DNA of 64,000 nucleotides, taken from positions 2,046,001 to 2,110,000 of the forward strand of contig AP026124.1 of the NCBI GenBank assembly GCA_030295235.1, read 5' to 3'. Each line of letters opens with the position of its first letter. Positions within the stretch are counted from its first letter, which is position 1. Shown here piece after piece: positions 9,600 through 19,702 of this stretch. The notes under the pieces are model-generated. The model was given only the letters and a program-made list of their open reading frames with translations. It did not search any database and had not been told where the DNA came from. A program made the position numbers and the translations under genes. The stretch is from Fistulifera solaris. Lineage: Eukaryota > Bacillariophyta > Bacillariophyceae > Naviculales > Stauroneidaceae.

Positions 9600-9640
9600 A
9601 GTGTAAGCGGCCCTTCTCCGCGACTGCATTCAGTCATGAG
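9600..9640. repeat. Inverted-repeat segment, copy 2
   Basis: Diverged duplicate of 9384-9423 with the shorter spacer GACTGCATTCAGTC. The two copies share roughly 30 of 40 bases by eye. Confidence 0.45.
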
Positions 9641-9852
9641 CCGTCCTTGTGTCGAGCCGCCGAAAAACGTTGTCTATTAAGGTTAATGACAATCGCAGTT
9701 TCGATGGGCATCGGACGCGATCTTCGTACAGCGGCCTACGAACAGAACGACGATGAGCGCAATAGTGCAATTCATTCTATTATTATTTGTGAGACGATCG
9801 GATTGATCCAGCACCTTACTAATATACTGACGACGACTCGAATACCCCCACA

Positions 9853-12743
9853 ATGGCACCCAAGGATAGTGAAGTCGTAGAAATCTCGGCGACTACAGAG
9901 AAAAAGGGCGATGAGAGTGACAAGAAGACGACCGGCAAGAAGGGTGAAGAGGAGGCCAAGGACACCCTGTCCGAGGAAGACAAAGAGCTGAAGGAGCGTC
10001 TCGAAACGTGTGTTTCTACATTATTGAACGAGAATAACGAAGCAGCAGTGACTATTCCGATTCGATTGAAGGCTCTGGACATGATTGTGAATGAACTGCG
10101 CTCGTCGACCAGTAGCATGACGTCCGTCCCGAAACCACTGAAATTCCTCCGTCCTCATTTTTCGGTCTTGAAAAATCTATTTAATTCCATTACCGGTGAA
10201 TCGTCGTCGGTTGAAACTCAAATGCTGGGTTTAAGGGCTCGTTTGGCGGATGTACTCTCGGTACTGGCCATGACCATGGGCAAACCGGAAGATCGAGAAA
10301 GTTTGCATTTCAAACTGGCGGGTGCCAAGGACTATGAACCTTTGGCACAACATGGAGCCGAATACAAGTCTGCTGCCGACAATTTGGGATCTTGGGGTCA
10401 TGAATATGTCCGAAGTTTGGCGGGAGAAATTGGAGAAGAGTATGCGGCTCGTGTCATCGCCGGGAGTAATCCGGAAGAAGATGAACCGTTTGCGGATCTG
10501 TTGCGTATGGTAGATGTCATCGTACCTTTCCATGTCAACCACAATGCCGAGGCGGAAGCTGTTGACTTACTTATTGAAGTGCAGCGTTTGAAGAACTTGT
10601 TGAAAATTGATACTATCGACGAGAAAAATTATCAACGCATCTGTCTTTACCTAGTTAAAACTGCGGATTACATGTCTGATCCAGATGATCTAGTGGTGAG
10701 TGCATCATCGAACTGGTTATTTTTTGCAAAAGTTGGATTAGCTTTCTCACGTAACTCGTTACTTGTCGGTAGGAAATGCTCGAGACGGCATACGAAATTT
10801 ACCGTTCGCAACATCAGTTTTACGATGCATTACGCGTAGCATTGCGCATGGCGAGACCCGAATGCATTACGGACCTGCTGAAAGAATGCGAAGATCCACT
10901 GGAACGCAAACAGATGTGCTTTTTATTGGGTCGGCACCGGGTCAACTATGAAGTGGATGATAGCGAAATTAAAGATGAAGACGCCTGGAAACTGAACGAG
11001 TATGTTGGCAACGAGAAAATTAGTGAATTTTTCCTGAAACTGGCACAAGATCTGGACGTTATGGACCCCAAAACTCCAGAAGACATTTATAAATCACATC
11101 TCGCCGAGACGGGAGGATTTAGCAGGAGGCGCGACATTGGTGGGGCACAGGTCGATTCGGCTCGAGCCAACCTTGCTAGTACCTACGTTAATGCTTTTGT
11201 GAACGCTGGGTTTTGTCAGGATAAATTAATGACACCGGACAGCGAGTGGCTTTACAAAAACAAGGATCACGGAATGTTAGCCGCGGCGGCTTCCTTGGGC
11301 TCGATTCTTCTCTGGAACGTTGATGACGGCTTAACGCAGATTGACAAGTTTCTCTACTCCTCGGAAGACTACGTGAAAGCTGGTGCCGCCCTTGCCATTG
11401 GTATCGTGAGTAGCGGAGTTCGAAATGAAGCTGACCCTGCCTTGGCTCTTCTTGCCCAATATTTAGAAGAGGACTCGGACTCATCGCACGTGATGAAATG
11501 TGCTGCGTGCACAGGACTTGGCATAGCATACGCTGGCAGCGCACGAGAAGATGTCATGGAAATCTTGTTACCCGTCGTTGAAGGAACAAGTGGCGGACCG
11601 ACGAGAATGATGGAGGTTTGCTTGGCTGGTCTTGCGTTGGGTATGATTTACGTCGGATCCTGTGACGACAATGTAGGCGGAACCATTGTACAACGACTTA
11701 TGGAAGCGACGGAAGAAGAACTTAATCACTCTCATGCAAGATTTTTATGTCTTGGTCTTGCACTTCTGTTCCTCGGTCAAATGGAGAAAGCGGATGCAAT
11801 GATTGAAGCGCTTCGCACGATCGAGCATTCTATTTCGAAGTATGCTGTTCTGATGTTAGAGACAGCTGCATATGCTGGAAGTGGCAACGTGTTAAAGGTT
11901 CAGGAGATGCTCCATCAGTGCACGGAGCATCTTACAGAGGATGCTGAACACCAAATGGCGGCTGTCCTTGGTATTGGGCTTATTACGATGGGTGAAGATG
12001 TGGGTTCCGAGATGGCACTGCGAACTTTTGATCACTTGCTCCACTATTGTGAACTTCCTATCAAGCGTGCAGTTCCGCTTTCACTTGCTGCGCTAAATAT
12101 CTCCAATCCAGACTTCACAGTCATCGATCAGCTGTCACGATTGTCGCATGATCCTGACACCGAAATCGCTCAAAATGCTATCATTGCGTTGGGCGTTGTG
12201 AGCGCGGGTACAAATAACTCCCGTGTAGCTGGATTACTCCGCCAGTTGAGCGAATTTTACAGCAAAGAAGCAAGTCACGTGTTTTGTGTCCGAATCGCGC
12301 AGGGCTTACTCCACATGGGTAAGGGTCTCATGACACTGAACCCATTCCATTCCGATGGCATGCTCATGTGTGGCCCTGCACTTGGCGGTATGCTAGTTCT
12401 TCTTCACTCTTGCCTCGACCTGAAAAGTACAATTCTTGACAAAAGCCATTATCTTCTCTATTACCTGACATGTGCAATGACCCCTCGAATGCTGATTACA
12501 GTCGACGAGAACGTCGACATCGCCCCGGTTACGGTTCGTGTAGGACAAGCTGTCGAGACAGTCGGTCAAGCCGGAAAGCCCAAACGAATTACGGGCTTTC
12601 AAACCCACACCACTCCTGTATTACTTGCGACGAAAGAACGAGCGGAGCTTGGCACGGAAGAGTTTCTTTCTGTCAGTAGCGTCCTCGAAGGTGTGGTGAT
12701 CGTGAAGAAGAACCCTGACTACGAAACAGAAGAAAAGAAATAA
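9853..12743 (+). CDS. RPN1: 26S proteasome regulatory subunit RPN1 (PSMD2)
   Basis: Two exons, 9853-10695 and 10773-12743, intron 77 nt (GTGAGT...CGGTAG), phase 0. About 937 residues, the usual size of RPN1. The acidic/lysine-rich start is followed by the N-terminal helical region (LKFLRPHF, RARLADVLSVLAMTMGKPEDRESLHFKLAG, WGHEYVRSLAGEI) and then the toroid of proteasome/cyclosome repeats (ASLGSILLWNVDDGL, AALAIGIVSSGVRNE, VCLAGLALGMIYVGS, LSLAALNISNP, IIALGVVSAGTNNSRVAGLLRQL), ending with the conserved FQTHTTPVLLATKERAELGTEEF. RPN1 forms part of the 19S base and docks ubiquitin-like shuttle factors and Ubp6. The reading frame is intact over 2.8 kb, which matters when judging frame breaks elsewhere in the window. 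Confidence 0.95.
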
Positions 12744-12833
12744 TAAATTTATTAAGAAAGGCAATGTTTATTCGATTGCTTTGGATTGCCTAACGAAGAA
12801 ATGAAAGGTCGAAACGTAGGAACACCATCCAGC

Positions 12834-13890
12834 TCACGCTTTGTCGGTGTAGAATCGAAGGCCCGAAAGAGCTAGAGTTACTCTCATTTCTTTTCCAATT
12901 GCAACGATGCCAGCTCTTCTTAAAGCAGAAACATCAAACGAGTGTTCAGTAGCTCCAGGACCATGTCCCCGAAAAGATGACCATGGGATTCGAACAGTTC
13001 CCCAATCCTCTGTTGGCGCTTGAAATGTGGCGCGATAGGAAGAAAATGGTCGGGGCAATCCTTTGTTTTCAAACTGCATCATGTGGTGTTAGAACTGACA
13101 TTCCCTGCATTGAATAATAAGGCAACAAGTATACTTACTGGACATTGAATTGAGCGTGATCTTCATCTTGGGCTTTGCACACGACATCAAGCTCTAAGCC
13201 GTCGTAGGAAGAAGCATCAACAGTGTCGAGTTCCGCTTGATGTTGCGCCAAATTAGTCGCCATTTGTATAAAACCGCCGTTATTTTCTAGGCTCACATGT
13301 CCCCGAAGTACGTTTGCTTCCCTTCCTCTGTATTGCTCCCGGGCTAGATTCCCATCCGAGCGTCCTCCCATGACTCGATCCGTGAAGCCACTCCACTGTG
13401 TCCCTGAACTTGTCGTAGGGAACGTTTCTGTCATGTCGTCGATAATTCCTGACTTGACGCAGCTCGCGTAAGCACTTTTACTCTTTCGAATGCTCTGTAA
13501 AAATCAGCTCTTTTGAGAACAAATTGAATGATACTCGTAAGACGCAACGACTTTCGCACGTACCGATCCACTTTCGGACGACTTCCCTCCCCCTTCATCG
13601 ATTCCGACCGCCAACGCGAAATCTTTGTTGGCTGCCCCGCCGACTTTTCCAATCTTTTTCAGGAAAGCCATTGCCTTATTGTCTGCTGTTGGTGTTTCAG
13701 TCGATGTTTTTTCGTCACTGACGGATCGCAAAGCAACCTTTTGGAAATGCTGTTGTGTGCTGTGCAGAAACGATGAGCAGCATTCTTGACACTGAAGAAG
13801 AATCATTATCCAAAGACAGTGAATTCGCAACGAAGAGCGCTTCGTGTTCATAGTATTGTCACCTTGATTGTTTGGTTCACGTAGTTTCAA
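12834..13890 (-). CDS. CIA30-domain protein with signal/plastid-type presequence
   Basis: Three exons on the minus strand: about 13890-13564, 13494-13139 and 13073-12834, introns 69 nt (GTACGT...TTACAG) and about 65 nt (GTAAGT...ATGCAG). Exon 2 holds the CIA30 signature (WSGFTDRVMGGRSDGNL, then ENNGGFIQMATNL and YDGLELDV); exon 3 has YRATFQAPTEDWGTVRIPWSSF and the terminal GLRFY strand. CIA30 (NDUFAF1) assists complex I assembly, while in plastids CIA30 domains occur in photosystem biogenesis factors. The second ATG (about 13851, MNTKRSSLR...) gives a short n-region and a hydrophobic core ending CCSS^FLH, a plausible plastid presequence, so a plastid role is favoured over mitochondria. The exon 2-3 junction is off by one base if the GTAAGT donor is used. 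Confidence 0.78.
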
Positions 13891-14358
13891 ATTAACTTGC
13901 TAAGAGATCAACAGCTATGATTTGTTGACCCGAAACCCGAAATGGCGAGAAGATTTCACATCAACGTGGTGTGCAATGGAAAATGCGCCCAACAATTCAG
14001 AAAAGGTAACCTACGTTGTTCTTTTTAATAGACTCAAACCAATACGCTTCTTAAATTCTACAATTATGGTTAGAGTGCAATTGTCATGCGACATCAATCA
14101 TGTCAATGGTGTCATTTCTCCCTAAGATCAGTGATCCGCGCGGTGCGCGGTCGTGTGTGATGAATTCTAGTCTTTAGTTCAATTTATCGAACACTAGCTA
14201 GTATTTATCCACAAACCGAGAAAAAGACTGGATAGAAAACATCATTTGCAAGGCGTTGCTCGATGTTTTCGAGCGTTACGGAATGTCGAGAATTTGGAGA
14301 AAATTACGAGGAGTTGTCATCGGATCGTTACCCACATGAAAATCGGAGCATCAATTCG
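13891..14358. other. Intergenic region
   Basis: 468 bases between two minus-strand genes. One short GC palindrome (GATCCGCGCGGTGCGCGGTC, near 14132) stands out; otherwise nothing recognised. Confidence 0.3.
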
Positions 14359-15501
14359 CTAAGGTTTATGTGTCGAAATGATCTCCGCAATGCGTATACC
14401 AGGAAGTCGCTGAAGTTTAATCAGCGTAAAAGCGCGCTTCTTCATGAAATGTTCCTCGAGAACATTGTGTGCCCGTGGAACATGAATCATGCAGCGCATG
14501 CAATAGACAAGTAAGGACATGACGTCAGGGGACAAGGATATATCCAGATCACGTTCTTCTTGGCTATGAGGATATCCTGTAAGCGAGTCCGGTTCGAGAA
14601 GTGCAGAGAGCACGACACGGTTGTGTCGGTGGATAAAACGGAAAAGACAGTCAACTCGCTTTCGTTGACTCTTGACATTCACCAGATTTTCATCAATCAG
14701 CATTTCCTTCACTGTCAACTGTACCTCATGGATGCGTTGCCCGTCGGATATGCTCTCAAGAACCTTGATTGATCAATCGGCAAATGGCGTCGTATGTTGC
14801 AACGATGCCACATTTGACAAGGACAAGGGCAAGTAAAAATGGCATCGGTAGGTCTGGAGAAGTTAGATCCGGGCACTCATCGAAAAAGTCAAGAAAGCGC
14901 CACTTATTCTCGCGCGGGTAGATCCAATCGTCTTCCTGACTTTCAGAGTGCCTGCACAAATATTTGTGCATTTTAATATTGATCAAGAATCGAATCAAGT
15001 CGCAGGTGTCATCGTCATGCTGCAAAAGCAAAGGAATGAACATGGCAACGTATAAAATTGGCGACGGTGGTGGACCAGTAGCATCTAAACGCAACAGTTC
15101 CAAGGCATGAAAACGTGCTTTGTCCCAGACACTCTTGATTTCAACTTGAAGGACTGCGTGCACCTATGAAATCATGAAAGCGAGATGAGCTTCCATTTAC
15201 TCTTGTGTCTTATGCATTTCGCCGAAGAATCCTACTTGCGTTTCAACGGTGTTTCTGCCAAGACCCGCAATTCGTGTCTGGCGAAGACGTACCGTCGCTT
15301 GCTCAAAACGTTCCCAATTTTTCAGCCACCTCGAAGCAGATTTCTTTATGCTCACGATAATCAGCTTTCTGACATTTCTGGCTACAATAACATGCTGTAT
15401 GACAGCGCGAACAGCACAGCAAGCGCGCTTCAGGTTGACTGTGACAAGTAGCGCAAGAGGGTTCTTCCTTGCAAGTGCGGATCGTTCAAGGGATGCTTCA
15501 T
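14359..15501 (-). CDS. MYND zinc-finger protein, frame broken
   Basis: A perfect MYND finger is encoded at about 15340-15460 on the minus strand but is split from the longer frames around it: C-AT-C, LLCC-SR-C, then HTACYCSQKCQKADYREHKEIC, giving the C-x2-C...C-x2-C-x4-C-x3-C...H-x3-C ligands. MYND fingers bind PxLxP peptides, and diatoms carry many such genes. Downstream, W-LKNWERFEQATVRLRQTR, an intron of about 70 nt ending in TTTCATAG, and an all-helical region (HALELLRLDATGPPPSPILY...) continue to a stop at 14359. Three places (about 15470, 15330 and 14763) each need one base removed to stay in frame, all at an AGG on the coding strand. A start at 15501 (MKHPLNDPHLQ) is assumed; a short spliced first exon is an alternative. 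It may be a pseudogene or carry sequence errors. Confidence 0.6.
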
Positions 15502-15903
15502 GGCAAGCGATATACGAGCGGCGAAAAGATTCTCTTTGCGGGAATTTTTCGTGTTGTGTTTGGCAAGAATGATAATGACGGAGGTCCGCTGCGTCGTTTT
15601 GCTTGTTCCCGCCCTTTTGTGATGCCGGTCGTCATTCGTTTCGGTTCGTCGTGGCAAAAGATCATTTTTGTTTTCGTTTGGAGCGCGAGGACGAGCCAGT
15701 TCATAGAGCGACAATTTTACGGATTACAGATAAGGAATACGTCAGTTCGCTTCTCCCCCTTTTCTGAAACAACAAAATACAAAATTCACACCAACTCAGA
15801 ACAAGCATGGCATCATCACTCATCACGTTTCATTCAAAGGAATACTCCGTGTAATATTGTGAGCACTCAACAGGATAAGCTGATTCACAGCATCAACAAT
15901 GAC
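15502..15903. other. Divergent promoter region of MYND gene and SNM1 gene
   Basis: Open reading continues through here on both strands (15469 onward on plus), but composition is not protein-like and no homology is visible. Probably 5' flanks and UTRs of the two divergent genes. Confidence 0.35.
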
Positions 15904-17468
15904 ATGAACCCTTCGAAGGAGTGCCATGAAATACCGCATTGCCCTGGCTTGTACATCGATGCCTTCCGCGGGCCTTACTTACGTAAAACACAACACATGG
16001 AACATGCTTTTATCTTGACCCATTATCACGGCGATCATTATGGCAAGCTTCCTCGTGACAATAAATATCAGGGACCTGCTTTGATTCATTGCACTCCGGT
16101 AACGGCTGCTTTGTTGCGAAAGGTTCATCAGGTTCCGGATATTTTCATTGTAGAACATCCGTACGGAGAGACCTTTTTCTTCCGACCAGTAGGGTCTGCT
16201 TCCCACGAACGTGCGAGAATCACATTGTACGACGCGAATCACTGCCCGGGCGCCGCCATTGTTCTTGTGGAACTACTTAATGGAGACGTGCACCTTCATA
16301 CGGGGGATATGCGGTACCATGATAAGATGAAGTCGTATCCTCTCGTGCAGGCAGCGGCGTTGGCACGAAAAATCGATTTGCTGTTCTTGGACACGACGTA
16401 TGCCAATCCAAAGTACGACTTTCTTTCACAAGAAGAAGCAGTCGATACCATTGCGTCGCAAATTCACGAATTGTTAGGATCCAGTCGCTCCGACGCAAGC
16501 GAAACGTTAATTTTACTCTCCTGCTATTCGATTGGGAAAGAAAAGTGTCTGTGGGAAGCGTCGACTCGTTGCCATCAACTTGTGTATGTGTCGGAACGGA
16601 AACTGGATATGTTGCAATGTATAGAAGGTTACGACGATCATGTATCCAGTCAAATTGGTCGTCGATGTACCCGAGATCCGAGTGCGAGTGATATGCACGT
16701 CATTCCAATGGGTTTGGCCGGTCACATGCATCCCTTTTTTCAACCCAACTTTGAAGCGTGTGCCGATTATGCACGAGAAGTTCCACGCCCAGGAAGGAAG
16801 CCATACACGAAAGTGGTTGCATTCATTCCTACCGGATGGGCCGATGCTAGTAATTGGAACAGAAAGAACTCAGTATCGCAATCGTTGTGTAAGGATATTC
16901 AAGTAGAAGTGCGCTTGGTGTGTTATTCCGAGCATTCGACCTTTTCTGAATTGCAAGCGTTTGTCAGCTTTTTGAAGCCGCGCAAAGTCATTCCCACAGT
17001 GTTCAGTGACAAGAACGATAAGCGACGGATTGAAGCGCGATTTCAGGTTGATGTAAACCGTGCGAAGAAAAGTCTAATTGAATCCATGTTTCGGTCTTCA
17101 TCAGCCAACCCACTTTCTACCGATACGAATAGAAACGATCTATCAGAAACATCGTTTTCGTCGCTTGAGAAAGAGATGGCCCCAAAGCGGCAAAAATGAC
17201 CTCCGGTGAGACCCCACACGGCGTTACTTCACTCGAAGACATGGGGTTCAGCCCTCATCGATCGAAAATTGCTTTAGAATCGTGTCATGGAAATCTTCAA
17301 GCTGCTATCGAATGGTTATTAAGCGATAGAGTTTTAGAAGGAAACGTCACAGATGTTGCTACCAATGACAGGACCATTGTCGAGAAGAAGGGACCGCAAA
17401 AGAAGCTTGCTGACAAGTCAAAAAACGTGTCGTCACAACGTATCACAGACTTCTTTCGACCGAAATAG
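15904..17468 (+). CDS. SNM1/DCLRE1-type beta-CASP DNA nuclease with C-terminal UBA and PIP box
   Basis: The metallo-beta-lactamase/beta-CASP nuclease starts near residue 15: CPGLYIDAF, the metal motif THYHGDHYG (HxHxDH), DANHCPGA, HTGDMRYHD, FLDTTYANP, LLSCYSIGKEK, FIPTGWADAS and YSEHSTFSELQAFVSFLKPRKVIPTV. These are the SNM1/Pso2 blocks; the enzymes are 5' exonucleases of interstrand-crosslink repair. A second part (17196-17468) encodes a UBA-like domain (LEDMGFSPHRSKIALESCHG, then LQAAIEWLL) and ends with QRITDFFRPK, a canonical PCNA-interacting PIP box (Qxx[IL]xxFF). The two parts overlap by the ATGA at 17196-17199 and differ by one frame; one more A in the A5 run would join them. I read it as one gene. 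The ATG at 15904 is chosen because conserved sequence begins right after it. Confidence 0.85.
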
Positions 17469-17504
17469 TGACAGGTTGGATTTTCTTTCCAGTATCGAGG
17501 AAAC

Positions 17505-19047
17505 TTAGCTTTTTTCTAGAGCAACGGCGAGCGATTGGCGACGTCTGTTGCGCTCATTTCGCTTTTGATTCAACACTAGAAGAATCAACATTCGAATTGC
17601 AGGAATCGCAAGAAAGACCATTGCATAATTGTGAAGGATTGGGAATATAAAAGCCAAAACGTAACCAACTGCAGAATTCGTAGCATATAAGCCACTCTCA
17701 TTTGTCCATTGACGTAGCCATTGAACTCCGAAGAAGTTCAAAAGCCTAAGGTTACGCAATGGATTAATTGCGTTGCTGTGAGTGTCGTAAATTTGTAACG
17801 TTCTTCGTGCCAATAGGCCGGTATTTTGTCTAGTACTTTGCGACTTGCGCAATCATTGCGAAATAGAAAAGCGGACAAAGTTTCGTCGTCTTCCCAAACA
17901 GCGTGCTGGTAGTGACCCATGTCACTCTCGGCGATTAACTCGGGAAAGAAAAACTCGGCATCCAATAATTTATCTGTCGCGTCACTTGCCTCTTTCGGAA
18001 TGCCATTGAAATGTGCCACAATCATGATGGTTTGTTCGACAAGTTGAGCCGACTGCTCGCTGCTTCTCGGTGGGTAATCGACATATGGTGTCAAGTCCGC
18101 TAATGATACGCTCTCATCCTTCTGTTTTCTCGAACCATTTAAAATGACCGCAGCACGCAGTCGCCAAGCGGCCGAACGCTCATGAGGTGGTGGCGGATCC
18201 GGACCGAACAAAATTCGACGGCGATGGACAAAAGTCCTTTTTGTCTCTCGCCAGTTGTCGTCCCTTCTCGTTCATTCCATCCTCCTTCTCGAATCAAGTA
18301 GACACCAGGAATTTCGCTCACCACCGCCGTCGAGTCCCTCCATCGCCGCATAGCCTGACGTTGACGGTTCGCTAGTTGTCGTGCACGCCACCAGTAGAAA
18401 AAGCTGGCTGGATTGCCGCAGCAACAGGACAGTACAAGAGAGAGGTCGTAAGCCATTTCCCGCATTACAGGATCTTGTCCCTCCGGAGAAGGACCGAAAA
18501 CAGCGTACAACCAGAGCAGCTCACGGATGGTATAAAAAGGGATCGGATTTGTCTCGTTAAAACGGATCGATGACCCCCATGATCTTGACCAGCTCTCGAT
18601 GCCGCCACCAACATTGCTAACAAAGCCGCCATGGCGATGATACAGAGAATCAGCAACGAGATGATGAGACCAAAAGCGGTAACGACTTTGATAGCACGTA
18701 TCGTCACTTTAGCGGCAGCTTGCAACGACGTTTTCAAGTCATTCAATCGTTGTTTTTGTCGCGCAAGCCGGGCAAAATCGGGCGGAAATTGGAATTCCAT
18801 AATGGCCCCTGGTTGGATGAAGCGAAACGATGCCCCATTGGGTCCTCCACCCACCGCTGCCATTAAAGCACAGAGTTTCCGAACAGGCATCGTTGACACT
18901 GATGCCCAAGACGGCCGCAACTTTTGCTGGCCGGATAGTATGATGGGGTGCGTCTTTGATGATTTGCAATATTTGATCGGCAAGCGACGTCTCCGCGGCA
19001 GTATCGTCGATGCCATCTTGTAGCGCACGACTTTCTTGCGAGTCCAT
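17505..19047 (-). CDS. At5g03900-like predicted chloroplast membrane protein, frame broken
   Basis: Pieces in overlapping frames assemble in order into a protein like Arabidopsis At5g03900 (annotated as chloroplastic, iron-sulfur-cluster-related): a winged-helix-like start (ILQIIKDAPHHTIRPAKVAAVLG, SVNDACSE), IMEFQFPPDFARL, a TM helix (TAFGLIISLLILCIIAMAAL), FYTIRELLWLYAVFGPSPEG, RRILFGPDPPPPHERSA, LADLTPYVDYPP, GFPxL-type HFNGIP...FPEL, then LNFFGVQWL and a terminal membrane region (GYVLAFIFPILHNYAMVFLA). Function is unknown in any organism I can recall. Four one-base breaks lie near 18876 (extra A/T), 18618, 18263 and 17740 (each one base short). The start MDSQESR lacks a visible plastid signal; an in-frame TAG just upstream could be a splice acceptor, so a presequence exon is possible but not found. 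Confidence 0.55.
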
Positions 19048-19702
19048 TGGATGCTACAGAGTTTTTGTTAAATTAAGGCTGTTTGCATGGATCGCACTAG
19101 AGGTACAGTAACGATGTATTTGAAGGATAATAAAGTCTATTATTTTAGGACGCGGAAATCGAAAATGTCGTGATTCGTGACTGAGGTGCAGTCATGGTTA
19201 CGTTCAGACAACGAGACAAAATACTTTTGCATCTCTACTTTGTATTGAAAATGAAAATGAAAGATCCCCAACGCTTTCGCTGTAAATAATGAAGGCGTGC
19301 ATTGCAAATGCTAGCAAAATGCATCCTATTTCTATTTCTGTAGTTTCAGGTTTACAAAGCAGGTCATTTTCGTTTGGAAATGTTTGTCTCGTGACTGGAC
19401 GCCAATCGTGGGAACGTCAAAACCACACTGCGGACTGCGGACAGAACGAGTACCGCTTTAAGGGTACTAGGATTCAAATCTCCAATTGTTTCGGAAATTC
19501 AATTTTGAACAAAAGCAACCGAGAAAAGGGACGAAACAACGAGAAAGCAATGACATGAAAAGGTTGCTCCATCAACTGGTAAATCTACTTTAAATCATAA
19601 GCTCATTGCCCTCACTAAATGTTTGATTCATTGTTAAAGAATAGGACTGCTGAAAAATAAATAAATGAAAGATTCATCACATAAACCAGCTTTCCGAAAG
19701 CG
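19048..19702. other. Divergent intergenic region
   Basis: 655 bases between the At5g03900-like gene (-) and SGNH paralog 1 (+). Contains a CGTGACTG...CAGTCATGG inverted repeat at 19176-19197. An 89-codon plus-strand frame at 19289-19558 has no protein-like features and is not called. Confidence 0.4.
19176..19197. repeat. GACTG/CAGTC inverted repeat
   Basis: CGTGACTG, 6-base spacer AGGTGC region, then CAGTCATGG. Same arm sequence as the repeats at 9401-9423, 9619-9640, 34490-34511 and 52105-52128. Confidence 0.4.

Larger units (their letters stand above)
9020..9852. other. Divergent intergenic region with a duplicated inverted-repeat segment
   Basis: 833 bases between the RluA gene (-) and RPN1 (+). 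Two diverged copies of a ~40-base segment lie at 9384-9423 and 9600-9640 (AGTGTGAGCG.CCTTTTCC..GACTG / AGTGTAAGCGG.CCTTCTCC..GACTG), each ending in a GACTGCAT(T)TCAGTC inverted repeat. A TACCTGGTA copy is at 9368-9376. No coding region is convincing. Confidence 0.5.

Noticed and set aside
15469-15903. N-terminal extension of the SNM1 frame upstream of 15904
   Set aside because: Composition is basic and random-looking, it overlaps the MYND gene 5' region, and conserved nuclease sequence begins just after the ATG at 15904.
19289-19558. 89-codon plus-strand frame in the gap before SGNH paralog 1
   Set aside because: No protein-like pattern, overlaps no homolog, and lies in a divergent promoter region.
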